A stretch of 56,819 nucleotides of DNA from Zygnema cylindricum (GCA_037447655.1 JBBHKE010001102.1:85530-142348); one strand, 5' to 3'; counted from the stretch's first letter, positions 35,434 through 45,089 are shown. Notes: generated by a model from the letters alone, not told the origin. A program made the numbers and translations.

Positions 35434-36585
35434 CTAGCCTGCTTCACCTTTCAATCCACCGTAAGCACATTTCTGCCTTCGTGGAATTTCAACCTCAGTT
35501 TTCGCCTCCAACTCCTCATCCAAAAGGAGCTCATCGTTCTCGTCCTCGGATTCCGCCTCAAGTACCTGTGTGACAAGGGCCTTTTTCTTTCCTCTCGGGG
35601 TACCACCGGTCTGCCCCTCCTTTAACCGAAGCTCGGTTAGCTTGGTGCACTCTGCCATATAGTGCCCCGGTTTCTTACAAAAATGACATAAACCTTTGGG
35701 AGCCCTTGGTTCGAACTCGCCAACCTGTTTTTTTTGCTCCCTACCCCCATAGTTTCCGACTGGTTTCCGGGAATCCTTGTTCCTCCAATCGGTCGCTGTT
35801 GCCAAGGCTTGGCCACTCTTTCCTCCCCTTCGGATCTCAATCGTATTCTCTCGAACGAGAATCATCCCTACCACTGAGTTCCATATCCACCTTGAGTCCG
35901 GCAAGTCCTGCACACGGTTGACTATGTTCTCGAACTCATCAGGTAACTTCATTAGTAAACAGTTAACTTTTTCTTTTTCACTAAAAACTTTACCCGCACT
36001 CTCTAGCTCCATGAAGAGTGTAGCAAGCTCATTGCAAAAATCCAACATATTTCCCCCTTTGTATACATACTCCTTAACTTTCTGATCAGCCAACTGTTGT
36101 TGCTGAATCGTACCACTTCGGTACATCTCTATGAGAGCCATCCAAAGATCGGATGCCCTCTCTACCTGCAAATGAGGACATGCAAGTCCTTGAGTGAGAT
36201 GGCGTAGGATGAAGTGCTTTGCCGCCATATTGTTGAAGTCCCAGGTTTCAGTATCATTCTCCTCGTTCCTCGGAATAGGTGACATGAATGCTAAACCAGT
36301 TGCTATTGGTGTGGTCGCCTCCTTCTCCTTTCCTTTGTCCACCACCTCTCCTTCCTTTGTTTCCTCCGTTGAAGGTGAATCCTCTTTCCTGGTGAATGTG
36401 CTTCCTTTAAACCCTGGAGGAATTCCAAGACTTGATGGACGCCCCAATCCTCCACTCACTATCCCCCAAAACCTTTTTTCGCATAGAGCTCCTATCATCA
36501 TACTTTCCCAGTATATGAAGCCAGTTCCATTAAATATTGGTACCCTAGAGGGTGGGCCCATAACCTGAAACTCTGAGACCTCCAT
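35434..36585 (-). pseudogene. gag: Copia-A Gag
   Basis: 383 codons. The first ATG lies inside the LTR, 20 nt before its end, and the frame runs through the primer site; a second in-frame ATG sits in the primer site itself (36559-36561). The core WDFNNMAAKHFILRHLTQ through LLMKLPDEFENIVNRV is the copia gag-polypeptide type. One zinc knuckle, CHFCKKPGHYMAEC (about 35652-35693), follows. The reading frame ends at a TAG just before the protease motif IIDSGAS; Copia-E has TGG (Trp) at that codon, so the stop looks like a G-to-A mutation. Gag itself appears intact. Confidence 0.9.
36551..36565 (-). promoter_or_regulatory. Copia-A primer-binding site, half-tRNA type
   Basis: Minus strand reads GGTTATGGGCCCACC directly after the LTR end TTTCA. 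This is the complement of the anticodon arm of plant-type initiator tRNA-Met (GGTGGGCCCATAACC), not of its 3' end. Drosophila copia uses the same arrangement, priming from a cleaved half tRNA. Confidence 0.85.
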
Positions 36586-37612
36586 AAGTCCTCAGAGTGG
36601 ACAGCTTCCAAGAAGCCTCTAGGATAATCCTGACCCCTTTGTGTTTAAGCAAAAATAACTGCCACCCTGGCAGACAAAAACTCTGACAACTTCATCCCTG
36701 TGAAGGCAAGACTCCCCTGAGTCGATAGCAAAAAGAATTTCTGAATTTGCTCCCTTGAGCAGAAAGTTATGGAGGGTCAAAGTTGACCTTTTGTACAGAA
36801 GCTCTCTGGGAGAGAGGGTCCTATCTTCTAATTTTTCCAAGTCCTATCTCTCTCACAAACTCTATCTACTGATGTACGGAACCAATCAGAATTGAGTTCC
36901 GTACGCAAAAGTACAGCTGCCGGTGTACTTTATGTACGGACATTGTATGACATGGCCAAAATGTCGACACATGTCAAATCCGGATTCGGTGCCATAATCT
37001 CCGGAGATTCCACAATCCAACGGAATTTCGCCACGCGTCATCCGATGTGGCGATGGCCACAAACCGCCGAAATCTTCCTCCGCGATCTCGGCGCTAATCC
37101 CGGCCGTCCGATTAAATTCGGCTTTAATCGTAGCCGTAATAAATACATGCGCGGTATTTGTTTCATTTACGAAACAAATGCGCGGTACTGATTTGTGTCC
37201 GTACCGTAAGTCGTACATTATATATTACTGGATCTATGTATCCCGTAATTCATTGCAGTTAAATGGTTTTTCGCACGTATACCTATTTAAATAACTATCA
37301 AACTACAGCTACGTAACAATGCCGCTAGACTAAACGGCTAAGGCTATCGGCTATTTCTTGTCTGTCGGCCGGTAGGTACAAGAATCAAATCTTGCCGCCG
37401 GCACATAACTTTTAATTAAATAAATAAACCCTAATATAAATTTCCCGTAAACCTCAGGATAGCCAAGGTAGCCATGGCTGTAGCTTCCTCTCCAATTTCT
37501 CAGTGACTGCGACAAGTTTGAGAGTTGGAGAGAGAAGTTAGAGATAGACTGCCTCGACTTCTATATTTCTTTTCAGACCTAGAAAATACTAATAAAACCA
37601 TTAGTTTCTACA
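36566..37612 (-). repeat. Copia-A 5' LTR
   Basis: 1047 bp. On the minus strand a TATATAA element (near 37217-37225) is followed by GTACGG repeats and the hairpin ATTTGTTTC...GAAACAAAT (about 37157-37180), a plausible promoter/R region. The tRNA-like segment is at 37322-37404. Confidence 0.92.
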
Positions 37613-37826
37613 TGGCATTTTTATTGCCTCATAACTTATCGCGTGGTTGGGCGTTTTCAGAGATTCTTTTTCCTAAAAACTCAATGGAGTCCAAGGTGCA
37701 CAAGGGTTTAGTCAGATTGTCTACTTGAATGCTTGGGTAGCAGTAGTTGTCATTGAAAGTGGGTTAGTCAATAACTATATAGAGGCTTTCTAAATTGTGT
37801 AGTCTAATGGAGGACACAAAATTGCA
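37613..37826 (+). repeat. Copia-B middle LTR, right part
   Basis: Resumes TGGCATTTTTATTGCCTCAT and ends ACACAAAATTGCA. Together with 30382-31167 it makes a 1.0-kb LTR collinear with 40134-41122. Confidence 0.9.
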
Positions 37827-38644
37827 GGTTATAGGCCCACCCTTTAGGGTGCCCATCTTCAATGGATCAGGGTTTATCTAATGGGAAGCCATGATGACAA
37901 GGGCTTTGTGTGAAAAACGATACTAGGGTATTGTTAGTGGACAAGTGAAACGTCCACCTCAGGGAACACCACGGAGATTTGGTGGAATAAGGTTTTTTGT
38001 AGCAACATCTCTTGCACTATACGAGGCACATGATAGGGACAACAATGTGTCCGAAAAGGGGAAAGAAAAGGAGACACCTCTTACTCCTATTGCTCATATT
38101 CCCACGACACATAGAGCGGCGATCGTGAAGACCGTGGAGACCGATACTCAAATGTGGGAAGACACCAACAGGGCTGCCAAGAACTTTATTCTGAGACACC
38201 TCACACAAGCTTTGGCAACTCCCCACATTCACGTTTACAAGGCGAAGGAGTTGTTGGTGAGTTTGATAGAGATCCATAGAGCTGGTACAATTCAAGAGCT
38301 CAAGTTGGCAGAGCAAAAGTTGGGAAATTATACTTACAAAGGGGGAAAGATATTAGACTACTGTAATGATCTTTCCTGTTTGTATATGGAGATAGAGAGT
38401 GCCGGATGGACAGGTACAATGAGGATGATTGTTAACACACTCATCATAAAGCTACCCGACGAGTATGAGAAAATAATGTACAGGGTACAAGGAATGGCTG
38501 ATAGTTCATGGACGTGGAATACAGTGGTTTGCATGATACTTGTGCAGGAGAACACGATTGATATCAGGAGAGGAGGAAAGAGCGTTCAAGCTCTAGCCGC
38601 AGGAGGGGACAGGTGGAGACCAGATCTGAAAAAGTCTGATTGTC
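37807..38644 (+). pseudogene. gag: Copia-B Gag, truncated
   Basis: Begins at an ATG 20 nt inside the LTR and crosses the primer site in frame (MEDTKLQVIGPP). Stops replace the Tyr and Trp that Copia-A has in FIYWES and RFWGIV. From 37945 the frame is open, with MWEDTNRAAKNFILRHLTQA through LIIKLPDEYEKIMYRVQG, the copia gag core. The zinc-knuckle region is missing: near 38645 the sequence passes directly into reverse transcriptase, deleting nucleocapsid, protease and integrase. Confidence 0.85.
37827..37841 (+). promoter_or_regulatory. Copia-B primer-binding site, half-tRNA type
   Basis: GGTTATAGGCCCACC immediately after the LTR end. It equals the Copia-A site except for ATA in place of ATG, a mismatch against the CAU anticodon. 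Confidence 0.8.
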
Positions 38645-38645
38645 A

Positions 38646-40120
38646 TTTAGACCAAAAAACCTATTCGCTGTAAATGGGTATTTAAACTAAAACTGAACCG
38701 AGATAATACCATTGAAAGATATAAGGCTCGTTTGGTAGCAAACTGGTTCACCCAAAAGGAGGGGATTGACTATGAGGAGACATTTGCTCCAATTGTTATG
38801 TTCCCATTAGTAAGGATTCTCCTTAGTCTGCCAGCAAGGGAAGACATGGAAATTCAACAGATGGACATTAAGACCGCTTTCCTCAATGGTGAGTTAGAGG
38901 AAGAAATCTTCATGCGGCAACCGGAAGGCTTTGTGGAGAATGGGGAAGAAAGCAAAGTCTGTAGACTCATAAAGTCATTATATGGACTAAAGCAGGCTCC
39001 CCGATAGTGGAATAAGAAACTAGATGAGTTTCCTACTAAACTACGATATATCAGGATAAATTCTGACCATTCTATCTATATGTTTGAACATGAGGATGGT
39101 GTGATCTTTTTTGCAATTTATGTGGATAATCTACTGATGTTAAGTACCTCTTTGGAAAAGATCAATAAGTTGAAGAAAGATCTTAGAAGCAGATTTTACA
39201 TGAAAGATTTAGGGGAGGCAAGATATACTTTGGGAATTCAAATGGAAAAAGATAGGGGGAAGAGGATCATAAGACTCACTCAGAAAGAAGCAATAGGAAA
39301 TATGCTTGAGAAATTTCAAATGGAGAAAGCTAACTGTTGTACCACTCCCATGGACTTCAAGAAAGTAAGTGATGGGAGTGTAGAAGGAGGAGTGATAATC
39401 TTAGATGATCAAATGAGTCCAAAGGAGAGAGAGTTTATGAAGTCTATTCCTTATTGACAGGTCGTAGGAAGATTAATCTACTTTATGAACTGTACAAGGC
39501 CAGACATAGCGGCAGTAGTAAAAGTCCTCAGTAGGAGTCTTAACAATCCTAGAAAGAGAGATTAGGAGGAAGCCAAGAGAGTCATGAGATATGTGGTTGG
39601 AACCAAAGAATTATGGTTGCATTTGGGAGGGGAGCACACTGATATCACCACTTGGAGTGATGCCAGTTATGGGGATGCACCTATGAGAAGATGCACTTCT
39701 GGATATGTCTTTTATGTAGGGGAAGGTGCTTGCTGTTGGAGCAGTAAGCAACAAAAGTTGGTTGCTCAATATACTATGGAGGCTGAGTATATGGCGTCTT
39801 GTTCTGCTGTAAAAGAACTAATGTGGGTGAAGTCATTGTTGCAAGATTTGGGATATATGAAGGAGGGAGTGCATGATGTTTTTTGCGATAATCAAGCTGC
39901 AATTGCAATTGCAGCCAATCAAAAACACCATTTCAAAGCAAAACATATGGACATAAGATTAAGTTTCGTGAGAGAAAAAGTTGAAAATAAAATTTTAAAT
40001 CATGTGCATAGACCTGATGAAGAAATGGTGGCTGACATGATGACCAAACCCGTGCCCTCTTCTAAATTAAATAATTGTCGGGAAAAATGCGGGTTGAAAG
40101 AAAAATTAAAATTAGACTAG
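38646..40120 (+). pseudogene. pol: Copia-B reverse transcriptase and RNase H (second unit)
   Basis: Starts at the KPIRCKWVFKLKLN block. It carries MDIKTAFLNGELEEEIFM and YGLKQAPR followed by a stop (Trp codon lost), then FAIYVDNLLML: the catalytic YVDD reads YVDN, which would inactivate polymerisation. More stops lie after MKSIPY and KRD. RNase H keeps WSDASYGD, TMEAEYMASC and FCDNQAAIA, and the C-terminus MADMMTK-type motif is intact to the TAG before the polypurine tract. Confidence 0.9.
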
Positions 40121-40133
40121 AAAATAAAGGGAG
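40121..40133 (+). promoter_or_regulatory. Copia-B polypurine tract (second unit)
   Basis: AAAATAAAGGGAG directly before the TGTTGAAATAAATAG start of the 3' LTR. Confidence 0.8.
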
Positions 40134-41122
40134 TGTTGAAATAAATAGTTTTCTGGGTATTTTCTAGGTCTTAATATATTAGAGGAATAAAAAAACATGC
40201 AGGCAGCTTGTCTTCATCTCTTCTCTCTTACCCCTATACTTGTTGTAGCCACTAAAGGAAAGAGAGAGTGATGGAGCCATGGCTGCCTCAGCTCCTTATA
40301 CATGGTTAGAGAGTGACCTTAAGTCACTCTCTACAAAAAGGTTTAGTCCAGCATGACTCGAATCCGCGACCGGTAGAGCGTGGCGTAGCTGTCGGCTCTA
40401 ACCAGTCTGTAGTAGATGTTCGCAAGAGTAATTAGGGTGTGATTCATATTTAAAGTATGTTACATCCCCTAAAATGATTAACGGATATGTAGATGTAACA
40501 TCATATAACACGTTAAATTCAGTGCGGACTGGATCTCGCACGAAACAAATGAATCAGACATTTGTTTCAACGGACGATATTTTATGCCGGTTCTTATCCA
40601 ACGGCATACGTCTTCGCCGAGATCCCGGAAAGGTCACTTTGGCGTTTTGTGACGTGGCATGACCTAGAGCCACGTGGAGAGATGACATTAGGTCGTGGGA
40701 ATTCCGAGGAACGTACGGACGAGTCAAAGGCAGACACGCGTATACTTAATAGCCTTGTCGTACATAAGCCGTACAAAAGGTACACCGGCAGTAGTACTTT
40801 TTGGTACAGTATAGTAATCTGATTGGTCCGTACTTCATTAGATATAAGTTATTAGAGGGAATCAAGACTAAGAATTAGTCACCTCTCCCTTTGAGAGATT
40901 GTACAAATTGGCATTTTTACTGCCTCATAACTTATCGCCTGGTTGGGCATTTTCAGAGATTTTTTTTCCTACAAACTCAACGGAGTCCAAGCTGCACAGG
41001 GGTGGGGTCAAATTGTCTTCTTGTCTGCTTGGGTAGTAATGGTTGTCATTGAAAGTGGGTTAGTTAATAACTATCTAGAGGCTTCCTGAATTATAGATTC
41101 CAATAGAGGACACAGAATTGCA
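40134..41122 (+). repeat. Copia-B 3' LTR
   Basis: 989 bp with TG...CA ends, followed by the CTATA duplication. At the gag-start position it has ATA instead of ATG. The uninterrupted GTACAAATTGGCATTTTT at about 40900 shows the site into which Copia-A inserted in the middle LTR. Confidence 0.92.
40340..40413 (-). other. tRNA-like segment in Copia-B 3' LTR, antisense
   Basis: Minus strand: CTGGTTAGAGCCGACAG, then GCGGATTCGAGTCATGC, close to tRNA A- and B-box consensus regions. Same place and orientation as 30587-30660. Confidence 0.55.
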
Positions 41123-42000
41123 CTATATGTAACCATGTTGATTAAGAGAACATTGCATTAAACATATTAGTGAATCACTTAAGTTATATCCGTTCGTTCG
41201 CTCCCCCAATCCATGAATCCATTCGAACCTCCACATTAAATTCCATAGCGCACGAACTGTCGCGTACGCACGAAACAAACTTTTCAAAACAACACTCCCC
41301 CGGAAATTTAGTTTCGTGCACCTATAAAAATATGCATCGTGTAATGCTATGTTGCTACGCTGCGCTAGTTCGACATTGCAACGCAATATGAAAACAATAT
41401 GCAGCGTGTACTGCTATGCTGCACTATTTTAACATCGCAGCTCTAGCAGCTGCTCCTTTCACCCTTAACTTCCTCCTCATAGCCTCATCTACTGAGAACT
41501 AAAGCTTTCAATTTCAACAGTCTACATGTCGTTTGGATGTACCGCTATGGGTATCAGTGAAATAACGTTATGTCAGGTCGATTTGACAATGAAAAAATAT
41601 AAGTGGTAATTGACTTAGCTTTTATAGATTTTGTATTAATTGACTTTTCTTTAGCATAATTTTTTTTTTCTTAATTGAGATTATGAGAGATTAATATAGA
41701 TGTTTAAAGTAGATTTCACATAATAAAAAGGGAAATGGAAAGTTAAATAAACAAATCAAAACATTGTTTACAAAATACTGCTAATGTGTACCATGATGCC
41801 ATATAGAGCAAAGCTCAACACCTCTTATAATATGTTGTACTTGAAACCTCCAGTGTGCATACGGTACTCAGCCGTAGATTTTTCAATTTTTTTTAATGTT
41901 TGACCGACAAGTTACGCGCGTAGACGTAATTTTTCTGGTTATATACTGTGGACAATCGTTTCCCGGCTTAAAAAATTGTTGAGAAAGGTTAATGGGGTGG
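41123..42000. other. continuation of X3, then repeat Y (inverted); no gene seen
   Basis: 41123-41175 resumes repeat X3. At 41335-41450 a unit with GCATCGTGTAATGCTATGTTG and its divergent copy GCAGCGTGTACTGCTATGCTG stand in tandem. 41510-41665 matches the loop of the 21-kb hairpin in inverted orientation (ACATGTCGTTTGGATGTAC). Frames here show no domain. Confidence 0.55.
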
Positions 42001-42660
42001 ATCCTCATGGGACATCCGACATAGTTGGTGGGTGACTATGGTAACTCCTTTTCTAAAATGTTAAATTGTGCGCTTATTAACGATCCACGAGGACATCAAC
42101 TGCTTTGATTATACCTAATAAATTATAAGTGAGCGGTCAAGGTGACGGATACACAATTTGTCGGCAAATTAGCTGCTTCAACCCGCAGGCCGTCTCATAC
42201 GGTCAGACGAATGATCGCTACAGCTGTCACAGCACATTAAATGCAATGTCTCACTGCGACGTTGTTGTAGGTTTTTTTTCTTACAGATGACACTATAGCT
42301 TTGTGCGCCGTACACGCACTACGAATTGAACCGACAAGGCCGTACAACATCCTTGACATATAAAGTCTGCAAGCGAAGCTGGTCAGACATAACTGAAACC
42401 AAATCAAAAGCATGGTATCTTTCGAGAATTCTACCGCTATGCGTTGTGTTCTGATAGCCGCCATACCCATGACAGCTCTGCTGACATTGCAAGCCAAAAG
42501 AGCTCGCGTGGCGCCTCGCCTGCTACTGCAAGTTGCGAGCTCAGCATGTCGGTCAGATCCTTCGGTCTTTTGCAATTTCGGGTTCCGAGGGTTCGCCGCC
42601 AGCGTGCCAGTCATAAGTTACGCGACAAATCCTTTCTTCTCAATAATTAATTTAGTGCGA
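42000..42660 (-). repeat. W-family repeat, inverted copy
   Basis: Reverse-complement match to 17150-17990. Shared text includes CGCCGCCAGCGTGCCAGTC, TTACAGATGACACT, TTAAATG(C/T)AATGTC and GGCCGTCTCATAC. It lacks the 300-bp insert present in the 17-kb copy. Confidence 0.75.
42357..42364 (+). promoter_or_regulatory. TATA-like element before the W-family ORF
   Basis: ATATAAAG about 50 nt upstream of the ATG at 42412, at the same relative place as TATATA in the 17-kb copy and TATAAATC in the 27-kb copy. Confidence 0.4.
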
Positions 42661-42690
42661 ACTGTTTTTTTGCGTCAGTTGAAATTGTAG
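42412..42690 (+). CDS. short ORF with N-terminal signal peptide, W family
   Basis: 92 codons from an ATG in context AAAGCATGGT. It is homologous to the 77-codon frame at 17131-17364: both have an N-terminal MxxFxxSxAMR start, a VLIAA hydrophobic core, VAPR(M/L)LLQ, SDPS, and AASVPVI. The C-terminus diverges after about residue 70. ATATAAAG lies about 50 nt upstream of the ATG. Like its partner it may be the first exon of a secreted or organelle-targeted protein gene. No catalytic motif is visible and the function is unknown. Confidence 0.45.
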   Translation: MVSFENSTAMRCVLIAAIPMTALLTLQAKRARVAPRLLLQVASSACRSDPSVFCNFGFRGFAASVPVISYATNPFFSIINLVRTVFLRQLKL

Positions 42691-42772
42691 AATGAAATTA
42701 AATTAATGGAATGGTAAAAAGTGTGAAAGCTATTCAATGTTGAATAGCAGTAAAAGGTTGAAAGCAACTAAA

Positions 42773-42994
42773 CCGCTCATCGTTATAAGTGTTAAGATTT
42801 TTTTAATTGTTTTTTCACCATTTGAAAAATCTTTTCTTGGTGCACACTTGCCGAATTTGTTAAGCTGATGGCTGCAATATTGGAAGGCAAGATTCTCACC
42901 TTCATTTTGTCTGCGATACACAATCTGACAAGTGTGCACGGAATAAAAATGTTTCAAGTGGCCAAAAAAACTCAATTTTGATAACGATGAGCGG
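42773..42994. repeat. 222-bp unit with perfect 14-bp inverted ends
   Basis: CCGCTCATCGTTAT (42773-42786) is exactly inverted at 42981-42994. No clear target duplication. A minus-strand frame of 143 codons (42730-43161) spans it without a recognisable domain. Confidence 0.45.
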
Positions 42995-43242
42995 TGTAGA
43001 CGCCCCCTCTTTGTCATTTTCATTTGTTGAAGTGCAACAAGGAAGGCAACGTTGTCGCTTTCCATCTCGCTAGGAGACGATAAAATTGCCACATTTTGTC
43101 TTTTCTCAAGTTTTGTTTGCAAGCATATCAAGAGCACAGTAGGTTGTGACGTCACACACACTCTTTTGTTTGATGTAATCTAAGTCATGCAATCTATTGC
43201 GTACAGTTTGAATACACTCCAAATTATGATTTGGCTATGGTA

Positions 43243-43782
43243 CACCGCGAATCGTTTTTAGTGTCAAAGTCACTAATTTGGGTTCTAAAAATTTTGATTT
43301 TTTTTTTCAAATAGGATACATGATTTTAATTTTTACTAAACATTAATTAAGGTACCGTCTAAAATAAAATGAAGCCCAAAAGTACAATAAAATATAAATA
43401 GTATGGTGTACGGTCGATGTTAGAACATACATAACTGTACCTTTTCAAGTGAAATTTTACAAAAAATGAATTAAATCAGACGCGCATACATGGAAATGTG
43501 CGCTCAAAAAACTGTGATTAGTCTGACACGTAAATTAGTATAGCATGTATGGATATTTTAGATTCCCGTTAGCATACAATATCTAATAATTTGTAAAGAT
43601 AGATTTATTAATGTACATAATCGTACGGCGAATATTCCATTTTTGCTGTTCCGAAATTAGCATAAACGCCAAAATTAGAATACACATTTTTTTTGAAAAA
43701 TTTGAAATTCTTAATTAGCATCAATTACGGTAAATTTTCTTCAACACTATTTAAACTTTGACACTAATAACAATTCGCGGTG
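43243..43782. mobile_element. TA-flanked MITE with CACCGCGAATCG ends
   Basis: The left end CACCGCGAATCGTTTTTAG and right end CTAATAACAATTCGCGGTG are inverted copies extending about 35 bp (through GTGTCAAAGT / ACTTTGACAC). TA flanks both sides (43241-43242 and 43783-43784), as for Tc1/mariner-type insertions. The 540-bp unit has no transposase. The element at 13096-13511 has the same ends. Confidence 0.7.
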
Positions 43783-43847
43783 TACTTTCAAATTTTGGTA
43801 TACACATGATGTCCAAAGAAATTATTAAATTCATTGTTTCCTTACAG

Positions 43848-43918
43848 TTTAGACGGCCCGCCGGACTCCAACGTCGACCCCCACATCGTCAAACTGCCAA
43901 CGACACTATAGTAATGGT
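43848..43918 (+). CDS. candidate host exon, 5' part, split by Copia-D
   Basis: A pyrimidine-rich tract ending TTCCTTACAG (a good 3' splice site) precedes a frame that reads through the target duplication ATGGT into 49254-49370 without a stop. This part gives an arginine/proline-rich stretch (RRPAGLQRRPPHRQTANDT). No known domain recognised. Joined, 188 nt would encode 62 residues. Confidence 0.35.
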
Positions 43919-45089
43919 TAAAACTGTGAGACCTCTATTGGCCCTCAGAGTAAGCAGACCCAAAAAAAGTTAATCTATATAGTGCCGACTCCAAGTTGAT
44001 ATAAACCCAAATGACTGACCCCTTGACAATTAGAACCCCAATATAGATTCACCCTTGTGAAATAACACTTTCTGCGTGCTCAGTTCCACCACAAAATGCA
44101 AAGTTAGAATATGAGATTTGGACACATTCACCCACTTTTACTTTCCCTTAGAAATACCGCCACCTTGGCAGAAAAAATCTGACCGACAACACCCCTGTGT
44201 AGCCTAGATTCCCTTGAGTCCGAAGCAAAAAGAATCACTCAAAATGGTCAAGTAAATTGATAGTTATGGCTGGCCAAAGTTTGCAATTTATACAAGGTGC
44301 TCTTTGGGAGAGGCAGCTACCTACCCAAAATTTCCTAAGTCCTATTTCCCCTTTAAAACTTTATCTACTGAAGTACGGCACCTATCAAATTATTGTGTCG
44401 TACAAAAAAGTACAGGTGCCGATATACTTTATATACGGCCATTGTACAACATGGCCAAAATGTCGACACGTGTCAAATCAGGATTTGTTCCCGTAATCTC
44501 CGGAGTTCCCGTAATCCAATGGTATCACGCCACGTGTCATCTGACGTGGGAATGACCGTAAAACGTCAAAAGTACCTTTTTCGTGATCGCGGCGCCTATC
44601 GCGGCTGTCCGATAAAAACCGGATATAATCCTAGCCGCTAAAATTCAACGCGCGGTATTTGTTTCGCGGTCGAAACAAGTGCACGATATCCGTTTCATAA
44701 AACATCAAAACCGTACTCCGTACTACCTAAAACTGTTTCCATGTACTACATATCTATTTCCCGTTAAACGAACTAGTCTACGTGTTACTATATAAATATT
44801 TGTCAAACCCTACTTATATTAGCATTATTTAGACTTAACGGCTAGAGCTAACTGCTACTTTGACTGGCGGTAGGTACCAGGATCAAATCCTGCGCCAGTC
44901 AATCTTTTTTATGAACCTTCTTAATTTACGTGTCTCTCTTGGAGAACTCAGGCAGCCATGACTCTGCCTCTCTATCCAGCCTTCAGTGACTACAACAAGT
45001 ATGGGGGCTTGGATAAGGGAGTCAGAGGCAGACTGCCTCTGCTTTTTTTCTATCCTAATACTCACCTAGAAAATACTCAAATATCAACA
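43919..45089 (-). repeat. Copia-D 3' LTR
   Basis: 1171 bp, collinear with 48076-49248. Its outer end reads TA rather than TG, and the gag-start position has ATA, so it carries independent mutations. Confidence 0.9.
44825..44908 (+). other. tRNA-like hairpin segment in Copia-D 3' LTR, antisense
   Basis: TTAACGGCTAGAGC resembles a D-arm and CAGG-ATCAAAT-CCTG a T-arm. GACTGGCG pairs with CGCCAGTC around it. Stem bases differ from those of LTR A in a pairing-preserving way. The 5' LTR copy is near 48984-49067. Confidence 0.5.

Larger units (their letters stand above)
31168..37612 (-). mobile_element. Copia-A: nearly full-length copia element nested in Copia-B
   Basis: 6.4 kb, minus strand, with two 1047-bp LTRs that are roughly 97% identical by eye, so the youngest full-length element here. 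Order: LTR, half-tRNA primer site, gag, protease, integrase, reverse transcriptase, RNase H, polypurine tract, LTR. Coding defects are few: a TAG between gag and protease, one frameshift near 35205, a TAA for lysine near the RNase H end, and a lysine at the integrase catalytic glutamate. The expected 5-bp target duplication is not found: the left flank ends AAATT and the right begins TGGCA, against AAATTGGCA in the uninterrupted LTR. Confidence 0.93.
29394..41122 (+). mobile_element. Copia-B: composite three-LTR copia element
   Basis: The unit is bounded by the target duplication CTATA (29389-29393 and 41123-41127) inside repeat X3. Its order is: 64 bp of LTR, the 3' part of pol, polypurine tract, a full LTR (split by Copia-A), half-tRNA primer site, gag, an internally deleted pol, polypurine tract, LTR. 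It looks like two copies of one element sharing a middle LTR, with a deletion from the first LTR into pol. Both protein regions have stops. One target duplication around the whole implies that it inserted as a tandem, or that the tandem arose in place by LTR recombination. Confidence 0.85.

Noticed and set aside
42730-43161. 143-codon minus frame as a gene
   Set aside because: It overlaps an inverted-repeat unit and has no recognisable domain or homologue within the window. The start context could not be supported.
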